Below, one piece after another: positions 52,109-62,578 of a stretch of 64,000 nucleotides of DNA. The position numbers and the translations under genes were made by a program. Source of the stretch: Nansenia antarctica (lineage: Eukaryota > Chordata > Actinopteri > Argentiniformes > Microstomatidae); assembly GCA_963989245.1 (NCBI GenBank), contig OZ022341.1:54299496-54363495 (forward strand), in the 5' to 3' direction. The notes beneath the pieces are model-generated. The model made no database searches, had not been told where the DNA came from, and was given only the letters and a program-made list of their open reading frames with translations. Positions within the stretch are counted from its first letter, which is position 1. Each line of letters begins with the position of its first letter.

Positions 52109-52555
52109 TTAATAGTAATCAACTAAAACCTGTCTGCGATGGGACACTTCAATCATACTATCATATACCGCATAAATTATTAGATTGATGGTATTAGGCA
52201 GCGGGTTCCTGAAACGTGTCTCCAGGCGTATGTTACCACTCTTGATCAATGATAGATGCTGACTATTATCCTCGTCAGGTGTCAGATTAAATGCATAAAG
52301 AGTGTACCCTCTCAGGAAATCGTTTCGATCAATGGCCATAGCACTGTTCTTTAAATGTCTCCCTGTTGATAACACCAGTTGATAGAATTCACGAGTTACG
52401 CAACCATTAGGGAAGTCCGGTTGTAATGGTTTGGTGGGGAACTGGACACCGTCAACATATATTGCCAGATATTCTAGATTATAATTCTTAAAATTGAATG
52501 GGTTCTTGCCATAGTCGCCCGTAAAAGAGTCATTATCAACCATCGCTACCACCAC
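52109..52555 (-). CDS. Capsid-like fragment C50
   Basis: Consensus protein. Confidence 0.6.
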   Translation of the reverse strand: MVVAMVDNDSFTGDYGKNPFNFKNYNLEYLAIYVDGVQFPTKPLQPDFPNGCVTREFYQLVLSTGRHLKNSAMAIDRNDFLRGYTLYAFNLTPDEDNSQHLSLIKSGNIRLETRFRNPLPNTINLIIYAVYDSMIEVSHRRQVLVDYY

Positions 52556-52707
52556 AGACTATGTTATTGTTTGACTAAAACCCCTTGCTTGACTAAATAA
52601 AAATGATTGTAATGATACATGAACTCTGATAATTTATTTGACCAACATTTTATTGACTTGCACAATCTTACACAATTGTCTGAACATGTTGAACACAACT
52701 AAACACA

Positions 52708-53121
52708 TTATGAACACACACACACACACGGTTGCAACTTTTTCACAAAACGTGTTACCATTGTGTCATTTTTAAACAGATTAGAAGAATATTTAGATAT
52801 CAACATATCATAGGTGATGCCTCTACACATGTGATTTAAGAAGTAGATACAGTGTTCACCACATGTGACCGATGTGACATCCTGAACTTGTTTGTCTGAT
52901 AAATGTATCTCATCACATGACATGTTTAAAAAGTCATAAATCGATTTAGGAAATATTGAATGATTTGGAGCATTTCCAAAACTGTCAAAAAAACACCCAA
53001 CTCTCTCCAATATATAAACTGCCAGCCAATGCTCTCCAGGCTGGTCAGAGGGGTGTGTGTTAATTATCATAGCACTAGGTCTTATTTGTAGAGGTTGCTG
53101 GGGCAGTTTATCACAAGCCAA
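52708..53121 (-). CDS. Protease fragment P51 (AC8 tail)
   Basis: The 137-codon form. Confidence 0.6.
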   Translation of the reverse strand: MACDKLPQQPLQIRPSAMIINTHPSDQPGEHWLAVYILERVGCFFDSFGNAPNHSIFPKSIYDFLNMSCDEIHLSDKQVQDVTSVTCGEHCIYFLNHMCRGITYDMLISKYSSNLFKNDTMVTRFVKKLQPCVCVCS

Positions 53122-53157
53122 AACACCTGGCTGTCAGTTCCACAGTATTCATGATGC

Positions 53158-53604
53158 TTAATAGTAATCAACTAAAACCTGTCTGCGATGGGACACTTCA
53201 ATCATACTATCATATACCGCATAAATTATTAGATTGATGGTATTAGGCAGCGGGTTCCTGAAACGTGTCTCCAGGCGTATGTTACCACTCTTGATCAATG
53301 ATAGATGCTGACTATTATCCTCGTCAGGTGTCAGATTAAATGCATAAAGAGTGTACCCTCTCAGGAAATCGTTTCGATCAATGGCCATAGCACTGTTCTT
53401 TAAATGACTCCCTGTTGATAACACCAGTTGATAGAATTCACGAGTTACGCAACCATTAGGGAAGTCCGGTTGTAATGGTTTGGTGGGGAACTGGACACCG
53501 TCAACATATATTGCCAGATATTCTAGATTATAATTCTTAAAATTGAATGGGTTCTTGCCATAGTCGCCCGTAAAAGAGTCATTATCAACCATCGCTACCA
53601 CCAC
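53158..53604 (-). CDS. Capsid-like fragment C51 (Arg66Ser)
   Basis: Third occurrence of the block marker. Confidence 0.6.
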   Translation of the reverse strand: MVVAMVDNDSFTGDYGKNPFNFKNYNLEYLAIYVDGVQFPTKPLQPDFPNGCVTREFYQLVLSTGSHLKNSAMAIDRNDFLRGYTLYAFNLTPDEDNSQHLSLIKSGNIRLETRFRNPLPNTINLIIYAVYDSMIEVSHRRQVLVDYY

Positions 53605-53682
53605 AGACTATGTTATTGTTTGACTAAAACCCCTTGCTTGACTAAATAAAAATGATTGTAATGATACATGAACTCTGATAAT

Positions 53683-54168
53683 TTATTTGACCAACATTTT
53701 ATTGACTTGCACAATCTTACACAATTGTCTGAACATGTTGAACACAACTAAACACATTATGAACACACACACACACGGTTGCAACTTTTTCACAAAACGT
53801 GTTACCATTGTGTCATTTTTAAACAGATTAGAAGAATATTTAGATATCAACATATCATAGGTGATGCCTCTACACATGTGATTTAAGAAGTAGATACAGT
53901 GTTCACCACATGTGACCGATGTGACATCCTGAACTTGTTTGTCTGATAAATGTATCTCATCACATGACATGTTTAAAAAGTCATAAATCGATTTAGGAAA
54001 TATTGAATGATTTGGAGCATTTCCAAAACTGTCAAAAAAACACCCAACTCTCTCCAATATATAAACTGCCAGCCAATGCTCTCCAGGCTGGTCAGAGGGG
54101 TGTGTGTTAATTATCATAGCACTAGGTCTTATTTGTAGAGGTTGCTGGGGCAGTTTATCACAAGCCAA
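53683..54168 (-). CDS. Protease fragment P52 (AC7 tail)
   Basis: Consensus 161-codon form. Confidence 0.6.
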   Translation of the reverse strand: MACDKLPQQPLQIRPSAMIINTHPSDQPGEHWLAVYILERVGCFFDSFGNAPNHSIFPKSIYDFLNMSCDEIHLSDKQVQDVTSVTCGEHCIYFLNHMCRGITYDMLISKYSSNLFKNDTMVTRFVKKLQPCVCVFIMCLVVFNMFRQLCKIVQVNKMLVK

Positions 54169-54204
54169 AACACCTGGCTGTCAGTTCCACAGTATTCATG
54201 ATGC

Positions 54205-54651
54205 TTAATAGTAATCAACTAAAACCTGTCTGCGATGGGACACTTCAATCATACTATCATATACCGCATAAATTATTAGATTGATGGTATTAGGCAGCGG
54301 GTTCCTGAAACGTGTCTCCAGGCGTATGTTACCACTCTTGATCAATGATAGATGCTGACTATTATCCTCGTCAGGTGTCAGATTAAATGCATAAAGAGTG
54401 TACCCTCTCAGGAAATCGTTTCGATCAATGGCCATAGCACTGTTCTTTAAATGTCTCCCTGTTGATAACACCAGTTGATAGAATTCACGAGTTACGCAAC
54501 CATTAGGGAAGTCCGGTTGTAATGGTTTGGTGGGGAACTGGACACCGTCAACATATATTGCCAGATATTCTAGATTATAATTCTTAAAATTGAATGGGTT
54601 CTTGCCATAGTCGCCCGTAAAAGAGTCATTATCAACCATCGCTACCACCAC
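54205..54651 (-). CDS. Capsid-like fragment C52
   Basis: Consensus protein. Confidence 0.6.
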   Translation of the reverse strand: MVVAMVDNDSFTGDYGKNPFNFKNYNLEYLAIYVDGVQFPTKPLQPDFPNGCVTREFYQLVLSTGRHLKNSAMAIDRNDFLRGYTLYAFNLTPDEDNSQHLSLIKSGNIRLETRFRNPLPNTINLIIYAVYDSMIEVSHRRQVLVDYY

Positions 54652-54729
54652 AGACTATGTTATTGTTTGACTAAAACCCCTTGCTTGACTAAATAAAAAT
54701 GATTGTAATGATACATGAACTCTGATAAT

Positions 54730-55215
54730 TTATTTGACCAACATTTTATTGACTTGCACAATCTTACACAATTGTCTGAACATGTTGAACACAACTAAAC
54801 ACATTATGAACACACACACACACGGTTGCAACTTTTTCACAAAACGTGTTACCATTGTGTCATTTTTAAACAGATTAGAAGAATATTTAGATATCAACAT
54901 ATCATAGGTGATGCCTCTACACATGTGATTTAAGAAGTGGATACAGTGTTCACCACATGTGACCGATGTGACATCCTGAACTTGTTTGTCTGATAAATGT
55001 ATCTCATCACATGACATGTTTAAAAAGTCATAAATCGATTTAGGAAATATTGAATGATTTGGAGCATTTCCAAAACTGTCAAAAAAACACCCAACTCACT
55101 CCAATATATAAACTGCCAGCCAATGCTCTCCAGGCTGGTCAGAGGGGTGTGTGTTAATTATCATAGCACTAGGTCTTATTTGTAGAGGTTGCTGGGGCAG
55201 TTTATCACAAGCCAA
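54730..55215 (-). pseudogene. Protease fragment P53, nonsense at codon 40 plus Tyr93His
   Basis: TGA at 55096-55098 with His93, the same two-site haplotype as P43. Confidence 0.8.
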
Positions 55216-55251
55216 AACACCTGGCTGTCAGTTCCACAGTATTCATGATGC

Positions 55252-55698
55252 TTAATAGTAATCAACTAAAACCTGTCTGCGATGGGACACTTCAATCATA
55301 CTATCATATACCGCATAAATTATTAGATTGATGGTATTAGGCAGCGGGTTCCTGAAACGTGTCTCCAGGCGTATGTTACCACTCTTGATCAATGATAGAT
55401 GCTGACTATTATCCTCGTCAGGTGTCAGATTAAATGCATAAAGAGTGTACCCTCTCAGGAAATCGTTTCGATCAATGGCCATAGCACTGTTCTTTAAATG
55501 TCTCCCTGTTGATAACACCAGTTGATAGAATTCACGAGTTACGCAACCATTAGGGAAGTCCGGTTGTAATGGTTTGGTGGGGAACTGGACACCGTCAACA
55601 TATATTGCCAGATATTCTAGATTATAATTCTTAAAATTGAATGGGTTCTTGCCATAGTCGCCCGTAAAAGAGTCATTATCAACCATCGCTACCACCAC
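55252..55698 (-). CDS. Capsid-like fragment C53
   Basis: Consensus protein. Confidence 0.6.
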   Translation of the reverse strand: MVVAMVDNDSFTGDYGKNPFNFKNYNLEYLAIYVDGVQFPTKPLQPDFPNGCVTREFYQLVLSTGRHLKNSAMAIDRNDFLRGYTLYAFNLTPDEDNSQHLSLIKSGNIRLETRFRNPLPNTINLIIYAVYDSMIEVSHRRQVLVDYY

Positions 55699-55810
55699 AG
55701 ACTATGTTATTGTTTGACTAAAACCCCTTGCTTGACTAAATAAAAATGATTGTAATGATACATGAACTCTGATAATTTATTTGACCAACATTTTATTGAC
55801 TTGCACAATC

Positions 55811-56260
55811 TTACACAATTGTCTGAACATGTTGAACACAACTAAACACATTATGAACACACACACACGGTTGCAACTTTTTCACAAAACGTGTTACCAT
55901 TGTGTCATTTTTAAACAGATTAGAAGAATATTTAGATATCAACATATCATAGGTGATGCCTCTACACATGTGATTTAAGAAGTAGATACAGTGTTCACCA
56001 CATGTGACCGATGTGACATCCTGAACTTGTTTGTCTGATAAATGTATCTCATCACATGACATGTTTAAAAAGTCATAAATCGATTTAGGAAATATTGAAT
56101 GATTTGGAGCATTTCCAAAACTGTCAAAAAAACACCCAACTCTCTCCAATATATAAACTGCCAGCCAATGCTCTCCAGGCTGGTCAGAGGGGTGTGTGTT
56201 AATTATCATAGCACTAGGTCTTATTTGTAGAGGTTGCTGGGGCAGTTTATCACAAGCCAA
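55811..56260 (-). CDS. Protease fragment P54 (AC6 tail)
   Basis: Consensus 149-codon form. Confidence 0.6.
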   Translation of the reverse strand: MACDKLPQQPLQIRPSAMIINTHPSDQPGEHWLAVYILERVGCFFDSFGNAPNHSIFPKSIYDFLNMSCDEIHLSDKQVQDVTSVTCGEHCIYFLNHMCRGITYDMLISKYSSNLFKNDTMVTRFVKKLQPCVCVHNVFSCVQHVQTIV

Positions 56261-56296
56261 AACACCTGGCTGTCAGTTCCACAGTATTCATGATGC

Positions 56297-56743
56297 TTAA
56301 TAGTAATCAACTAAAACCTGTCTGCGATGGGACACTTCAATCATACTATCATATACCGCATAAATTATTAGATTGATGGTATTAGGCAGCGGGTTCCTGA
56401 AACGTGTCTCCAGGCGTATGTTACCACTCTTGATCAATGATAGATGCTGACTATTATCCTCGTCAGGTGTCAGATTAAATGCATAAAGAGTGTACCCTCT
56501 CAGGAAATCGTTTCGATCAATGGCCATAGCACTGTTCTTTAAATGTCTCCCTGTTGATAACACCAGTTGATAGAATTCACGAGTTACGCAACCATTAGGG
56601 AAGTCCGGTTGTAATGGTTTGGTGGGGAACTGGACACCGTCAACATATATTGCCAGATATTCTAGATTATAATTCTTAAAATTGAATGGGTTCTTGCCAT
56701 AGTCGCCCGTAAAAGAGTCATTATCAACCATCGCTACCACCAC
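56297..56743 (-). CDS. Capsid-like fragment C54
   Basis: Consensus protein. Confidence 0.6.
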   Translation of the reverse strand: MVVAMVDNDSFTGDYGKNPFNFKNYNLEYLAIYVDGVQFPTKPLQPDFPNGCVTREFYQLVLSTGRHLKNSAMAIDRNDFLRGYTLYAFNLTPDEDNSQHLSLIKSGNIRLETRFRNPLPNTINLIIYAVYDSMIEVSHRRQVLVDYY

Positions 56744-56855
56744 AGACTATGTTATTGTTTGACTAAAACCCCTTGCTTGACTAAATAAAAATGATTGTAA
56801 TGATACATGAACTCTGATAATTTATTTGACCAACATTTTATTGACTTGCACAATC

Positions 56856-57305
56856 TTACACAATTGTCTGAACATGTTGAACACAACTAAACACATTATG
56901 AACACACACACACGGTTGCAACTTTTTCACAAAACGTGTTACCATTGTGTCATTTTTAAACAGATTAGAAGAATATTTAGATATCAACATATCATAGGTG
57001 ATGCCTCTACACATGTGATTTAAGAAGTAGATACAGTGTTCACCACATGTGACCGATGTGACATCCTGAACTTGTTTGTCTGATAAATGTATCTCATCAC
57101 ATGACATGTTTAAAAAGTCATAAATCGATTTAGGAAATATTGAATGATTTGGAGCATTTCCAAAACTGTCAAAAAAACACCCAACTCTCTCCAATATATA
57201 AACTGCCAGCCAATGCTCTCCAGGCTGGTCAGAGGGGTGTGTGTTAATTATCATAGCACTAGGTCTTATTTGTAGAGGTTGCTGGGGCAGTTTATCACAA
57301 GCCAA
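56856..57305 (-). CDS. Protease fragment P55 (AC6 tail)
   Basis: Consensus 149-codon form. Confidence 0.6.
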   Translation of the reverse strand: MACDKLPQQPLQIRPSAMIINTHPSDQPGEHWLAVYILERVGCFFDSFGNAPNHSIFPKSIYDFLNMSCDEIHLSDKQVQDVTSVTCGEHCIYFLNHMCRGITYDMLISKYSSNLFKNDTMVTRFVKKLQPCVCVHNVFSCVQHVQTIV

Positions 57306-57341
57306 AACACCTGGCTGTCAGTTCCACAGTATTCATGATGC

Positions 57342-57788
57342 TTAATAGTAATCAACTAAAACCTGTCTGCGATGGGACACTTCAATCATACTATCATATA
57401 CCGCATAAATTATTAGATTGATGGTATTAGGCAGCGGGTTCCTGAAACGTGTCTCCAGGCGTATGTTACCACTCTTGATCAATGATAGATGCTGACTATT
57501 ATCCTCGTCAGGTGTCAGATTAAATGCATAAAGAGTGTACCCTCTCAGGAAATCGTTTCGATCAATGGCCATAGCACTGTTCTTTAAATGTCTCCCTGTT
57601 GATAACACCAGTTGATAGAATTCACGAGTTACGCAACCATTAGGGAAGTCCGGTTGTAATGGTTTGGTGGGGAACTGGACACCGTCAACATATATTGCCA
57701 GATATTCTAGATTATAATTCTTAAAATTGAATGGGTTCTTGCCATAGTCGCCCGTAAAAGAGTCATTATCAACCATCGCTACCACCAC
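57342..57788 (-). CDS. Capsid-like fragment C55
   Basis: Consensus protein. Confidence 0.6.
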   Translation of the reverse strand: MVVAMVDNDSFTGDYGKNPFNFKNYNLEYLAIYVDGVQFPTKPLQPDFPNGCVTREFYQLVLSTGRHLKNSAMAIDRNDFLRGYTLYAFNLTPDEDNSQHLSLIKSGNIRLETRFRNPLPNTINLIIYAVYDSMIEVSHRRQVLVDYY

Positions 57789-57940
57789 AGACTATGTTAT
57801 TGTTTGACTAAAACCCCTTGCTTGACTAAATAAAAATGATTGTAATGATACATGAACTCTGATAATTTATTTGACCAACATTTTATTGACTTGCACAATC
57901 TTACACAATTGTCTGAACATGTTGAACACAACTAAACACA

Positions 57941-58354
57941 TTATGAACACACACACACACACGGTTGCAACTTTTTCACAAAACGTGTTACCATTGTGTC
58001 ATTTTTAAACAGATTAGAAGAATATTTAGATATCAACATATCATAGGTGATGCCTCTACACATGTGATTTAAGAAGTAGATACAGTGTTCACCACATGTG
58101 ACCGATGTGACATCCTGAACTTGTTTGTCTGATAAATGTATCTCATCACATGACATGTTTAAAAAGTCATAAATCGATTTAGGAAATATTGAATGATTTG
58201 GAGCATTTCCAAAACTGTCAAAAAAACACCCAACTCTCTCCAATATATAAACTGCCAGCCAATGCTCTCCAGGCTGGTCAGAGGGGTGTGTGTTAATTAT
58301 CATAGCACTAGGTCTTATTTGTAGAGGTTGCTGGGGCAGTTTATCACAAGCCAA
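57941..58354 (-). CDS. Protease fragment P56 (AC8 tail)
   Basis: The 137-codon form; ends the third 5,233-bp block. Confidence 0.6.
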   Translation of the reverse strand: MACDKLPQQPLQIRPSAMIINTHPSDQPGEHWLAVYILERVGCFFDSFGNAPNHSIFPKSIYDFLNMSCDEIHLSDKQVQDVTSVTCGEHCIYFLNHMCRGITYDMLISKYSSNLFKNDTMVTRFVKKLQPCVCVCS

Positions 58355-58390
58355 AACACCTGGCTGTCAGTTCCACAGTATTCATGATGC

Positions 58391-58837
58391 TTAATAGTAA
58401 TCAACTAAAACCTGTCTGCGATGGGACACTTCAATCATACTATCATATACCGCATAAATTATTAGATTGATGGTATTAGGCAGCGGGTTCCTGAAACGTG
58501 TCTCCAGGCGTATGTTACCACTCTTGATCAATGATAGATGCTGACTATTATCCTCGTCAGGTGTCAGATTAAATGCATAAAGAGTGTACCCTCTCAGGAA
58601 ATCGTTTCGATCAATGGCCATAGCACTGTTCTTTAAATGACTCCCTGTTGATAACACCAGTTGATAGAATTCACGAGTTACGCAACCATTAGGGAAGTCC
58701 GGTTGTAATGGTTTGGTGGGGAACTGGACACCGTCAACATATATTGCCAGATATTCTAGATTATAATTCTTAAAATTGAATGGGTTCTTGCCATAGTCGC
58801 CCGTAAAAGAGTCATTATCAACCATCGCTACCACCAC
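58391..58837 (-). CDS. Capsid-like fragment C56 (Arg66Ser)
   Basis: Fourth occurrence of the block marker, opening a block that is not completed. Confidence 0.6.
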   Translation of the reverse strand: MVVAMVDNDSFTGDYGKNPFNFKNYNLEYLAIYVDGVQFPTKPLQPDFPNGCVTREFYQLVLSTGSHLKNSAMAIDRNDFLRGYTLYAFNLTPDEDNSQHLSLIKSGNIRLETRFRNPLPNTINLIIYAVYDSMIEVSHRRQVLVDYY

Positions 58838-58949
58838 AGACTATGTTATTGTTTGACTAAAACCCCTTGCTTGACTAAATAAAAATGATTGTAATGATAC
58901 ATGAACTCTGATAATTTATTTGACCAACATTTTATTGACTTGCACAATC

Positions 58950-59399
58950 TTACACAATTGTCTGAACATGTTGAACACAACTAAACACATTATGAACACA
59001 CACACACGGTTGCAACTTTTTCACAAAACGTGTTACCATTGTGTCATTTTTAAACAGATTAGAAGAATATTTAGATATCAACATATCATAGGTGATGCCT
59101 CTACACATGTGATTTAAGAAGTAGATACAGTGTTCACCACATGTGACCGATGTGACATCCTGAACTTGTTTGTCTGATAAATGTATCTCATCACATGACA
59201 TGTTTAAAAAGTCATAAATCGATTTAGGAAATATTGAATGATTTGGAGCATTTCCAAAACTGTCAAAAAAACACCCAACTCACTCCAATATATAAACTGC
59301 CAGCCAATGCTCTCCAGGCTGGTCAGAGGGGTGTGTGTTAATTATCATAGCACTAGGTCTTATTTGTAGAGGTTGCTGGGGCAGTTTATCACAAGCCAA
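58950..59399 (-). pseudogene. Protease fragment P57, nonsense at codon 40, AC6
   Basis: TGA at 59280-59282, but with AC6 and Tyr93. The stop-bearing copies in the complete blocks all have AC7. This looks like a hybrid unit. Confidence 0.8.
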
Positions 59400-59435
59400 A
59401 ACACCTGGCTGTCAGTTCCACAGTATTCATGATGC

Positions 59436-59882
59436 TTAATAGTAATCAACTAAAACCTGTCTGCGATGGGACACTTCAATCATACTATCATATACCGCAT
59501 AAATTATTAGATTGATGGTATTAGGCAGCGGGTTCCTGAAACGTGTCTCCAGGCGTATGTTACCACTCTTGATCAATGATAGATGCTGACTATTATCCTC
59601 GTCAGGTGTCAGATTAAATGCATAAAGAGTGTACCCTCTCAGGAAATCGTTTCGATCAATGGCCATAGCACTGTTCTTTAAATGTCTCCCTGTTGATAAC
59701 ACCAGTTGATAGAATTCACGAGTTACGCAACCATTAGGGAAGTCCGGTTGTAATGGTTTGGTGGGGAACTGGACACCGTCAACATATATTGCCAGATATT
59801 CTAGATTATAATTCTTAAAATTGAATGGGTTCTTGCCATAGTCGCCCGTAAAAGAGTCATTATCAACCATCGCTACCACCAC
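59436..59882 (-). CDS. Capsid-like fragment C57
   Basis: Consensus protein. Confidence 0.6.
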   Translation of the reverse strand: MVVAMVDNDSFTGDYGKNPFNFKNYNLEYLAIYVDGVQFPTKPLQPDFPNGCVTREFYQLVLSTGRHLKNSAMAIDRNDFLRGYTLYAFNLTPDEDNSQHLSLIKSGNIRLETRFRNPLPNTINLIIYAVYDSMIEVSHRRQVLVDYY

Positions 59883-59994
59883 AGACTATGTTATTGTTTG
59901 ACTAAAACCCCTTGCTTGACTAAATAAAAATGATTGTAATGATACATGAACTCTGATAATTTATTTGACCAACATTTTATTGACTTGCACAATC

Positions 59995-60444
59995 TTACAC
60001 AATTGTCTGAACATGTTGAACACAACTAAACACATTATGAACACACACACACGGTTGCAACTTTTTCACAAAACGTGTTACCATTGTGTCATTTTTAAAC
60101 AGATTAGAAGAATATTTAGATATCAACATATCATAGGTGATGCCTCTACACATGTGATTTAAGAAGTAGATACAGTGTTCACCACATGTGACCGATGTGA
60201 CATCCTGAACTTGTTTGTCTGATAAATGTATCTCATCACATGACATGTTTAAAAAGTCATAAATCGATTTAGGAAATATTGAATGATTTGGAGCATTTCC
60301 AAAACTGTCAAAAAAACACCCAACTCTCTCCAATATATAAACTGCCAGCCAATGCTCTCCAGGCTGGTCAGAGGGGTGTGTGTTAATTATCATAGCACTA
60401 GGTCTTATTTGTAGAGGTTGCTGGGGCAGTTTATCACAAGCCAA
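59995..60444 (-). CDS. Protease fragment P58 (AC6 tail)
   Basis: Consensus 149-codon form. Confidence 0.6.
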   Translation of the reverse strand: MACDKLPQQPLQIRPSAMIINTHPSDQPGEHWLAVYILERVGCFFDSFGNAPNHSIFPKSIYDFLNMSCDEIHLSDKQVQDVTSVTCGEHCIYFLNHMCRGITYDMLISKYSSNLFKNDTMVTRFVKKLQPCVCVHNVFSCVQHVQTIV

Positions 60445-60480
60445 AACACCTGGCTGTCAGTTCCACAGTATTCATGATGC

Positions 60481-60927
60481 TTAATAGTAATCAACTAAAA
60501 CCTGTCTGCGATGGGACACTTCAATCATACTATCATATACCGCATAAATTATTAGATTGATGGTATTAGGCAGCGGGTTCCTGAAACGTGTCTCCAGGCG
60601 TATGTTACCACTCTTGATCAATGATAGATGCTGACTATTATCCTCGTCAGGTGTCAGATTAAATGCATAAAGAGTGTACCCTCTCAGGAAATCGTTTCGA
60701 TCAATGGCCATAGCACTGTTCTTTAAATGTCTCCCTGTTGATAACACCAGTTGATAGAATTAACGAGTTACGCAACCATTAGGGAAGTCCGGTTGTAATG
60801 GTTTGGTGGGGAACTGGACACCGTCAACATATATTGCCAGATATTCTAGATTATAATTCTTAAAATTGAATGGGTTCTTGCCATAGTCGCCCGTAAAAGA
60901 GTCATTATCAACCATCGCTACCACCAC
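60481..60927 (-). pseudogene. Capsid-like fragment C58, nonsense at codon 56
   Basis: GAA to TAA at 60760-60762 truncates the frame. It is the only broken copy among the 60 complete capsid fragments. Confidence 0.8.
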
Positions 60928-61039
60928 AGACTATGTTATTGTTTGACTAAAACCCCTTGCTTGACTAAATAAAAATGATTGTAATGATACATGAACTCTG
61001 ATAATTTATTTGACCAACATTTTATTGACTTGCACAATC

Positions 61040-61495
61040 TTACACAATTGTCTGAACATGTTGAACACAACTAAACACATTATGAACACACACACACACA
61101 CACGGTTGCAACTTTTTCACAAAACGTGTTACCATTGTGTCATTTTTAAACAGATTAGAAGAATATTTAGATATCAACATATCATAGGTGATGCCTCTAC
61201 ACATGTGATTTAAGAAGTAGATACAGTGTTCACCACATGTGACCGATGTGACATCCTGAACTTGTTTGTCTGATAAATGTATCTCATCACATGACATGTT
61301 TAAAAAGTCATAAATCGATTTAGGAAATATTGAATGATTTGGAGCATTTCCAAAACTGTCAAAAAAACACCCAACTCTCTCCAATATATAAACTGCCAGC
61401 CAATGCTCTCCAGGCTGGTCAGAGGGGTGTGTGTTAATTATCATAGCACTAGGTCTTATTTGTAGAGGTTGCTGGGGCAGTTTATCACAAGCCAA
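61040..61495 (-). CDS. Protease fragment P59 (AC9 tail)
   Basis: The only nine-unit AC tract. Nine is in phase with six, so the tail is the AC6 tail with an extra Cys-Val pair (151 codons). Unit length is 1,051 bp, the longest. Confidence 0.6.
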   Translation of the reverse strand: MACDKLPQQPLQIRPSAMIINTHPSDQPGEHWLAVYILERVGCFFDSFGNAPNHSIFPKSIYDFLNMSCDEIHLSDKQVQDVTSVTCGEHCIYFLNHMCRGITYDMLISKYSSNLFKNDTMVTRFVKKLQPCVCVCVHNVFSCVQHVQTIV

Positions 61496-61531
61496 AACAC
61501 CTGGCTGTCAGTTCCACAGTATTCATGATGC

Positions 61532-61978
61532 TTAATAGTAATCAACTAAAACCTGTCTGCGATGGGACACTTCAATCATACTATCATATACCGCATAAAT
61601 TATTAGATTGATGGTATTAGGCAGCGGGTTCCTGAAACGTGTCTCCAGGCGTATGTTACCACTCTTGATCAATGATAGATGCTGACTATTATCCTCGTCA
61701 GGTGTCAGATTAAATGCATAAAGAGTGTACCCTCTCAGGAAATCGTTTCGATCAATGGCCATAGCACTGTTCTTTAAATGTCTCCCTGTTGATAACACCA
61801 GTTGATAGAATTCACGAGTTACGCAACCATTAGGGAAGTCCGGTTGTAATGGTTTGGTGGGGAACTGGACACCGTCAACATATATTGCCAGATATTCTAG
61901 ATTATAATTCTTAAAATTGAATGGGTTCTTGCCATAGTCGCCCGTAAAAGAGTCATTATCAACCATCGCTACCACCAC
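61532..61978 (-). CDS. Capsid-like fragment C59
   Basis: Consensus protein. Confidence 0.6.
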   Translation of the reverse strand: MVVAMVDNDSFTGDYGKNPFNFKNYNLEYLAIYVDGVQFPTKPLQPDFPNGCVTREFYQLVLSTGRHLKNSAMAIDRNDFLRGYTLYAFNLTPDEDNSQHLSLIKSGNIRLETRFRNPLPNTINLIIYAVYDSMIEVSHRRQVLVDYY

Positions 61979-62056
61979 AGACTATGTTATTGTTTGACTA
62001 AAACCCCTTGCTTGACTAAATAAAAATGATTGTAATGATACATGAACTCTGATAAT

Positions 62057-62542
62057 TTATTTGACCAACATTTTATTGACTTGCACAATCTTACACAATT
62101 GTCTGAACATGTTGAACACAACTAAACACATTATGAACACACACACACACGGTTGCAACTTTTTCACAAAACGTGTTACCATTGTGTCATTTTTAAACAG
62201 ATTAGAAGAATATTTAGATATCAACATATCATAGGTGATGCCTCTACACATGTGATTTAAGAAGTGGATACAGTGTTCACCACATGTGACCGATGTGACA
62301 TCCTGAACTTGTTTGTCTGATAAATGTATCTCATCACATGACATGTTTAAAAAGTCATAAATCGATTTAGGAAATATTGAATGATTTGGAGCATTTCCAA
62401 AACTGTCAAAAAAACACCCAACTCACTCCAATATATAAACTGCCAGCCAATGCTCTCCAGGCTGGTCAGAGGGGTGTGTGTTAATTATCATAGCACTAGG
62501 TCTTATTTGTAGAGGTTGCTGGGGCAGTTTATCACAAGCCAA
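62057..62542 (-). pseudogene. Protease fragment P60, nonsense at codon 40 plus Tyr93His
   Basis: TGA at 62423-62425 with His93 and AC7, the full P43 haplotype, three units after P57 instead of five. Confidence 0.8.
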
Positions 62543-62578
62543 AACACCTGGCTGTCAGTTCCACAGTATTCATGATGC

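Larger units (their letters stand above)
42692..58390. repeat. Five-unit higher-order repeat, 5,233 bp x3
   Basis: Copies at 42692-47924, 47925-53157 and 53158-58390 share the marker order: capsid Arg66Ser, AC7 protease, AC7 protease with Arg40 nonsense, AC6, AC6, AC8. Markers recur exactly 5,233 bp apart (C41, C46, C51, C56; P42, P47, P52; P43, P48, P53). A fourth copy starts at 58391 but is shortened and scrambled. Confidence 0.9.

Noticed and set aside
8472..60762. Capsid codon 56 as a mutational hot spot (Val in C8, stop in C58)
   Set aside because: Only two independent hits at neighbouring bases; coincidence is sufficient.
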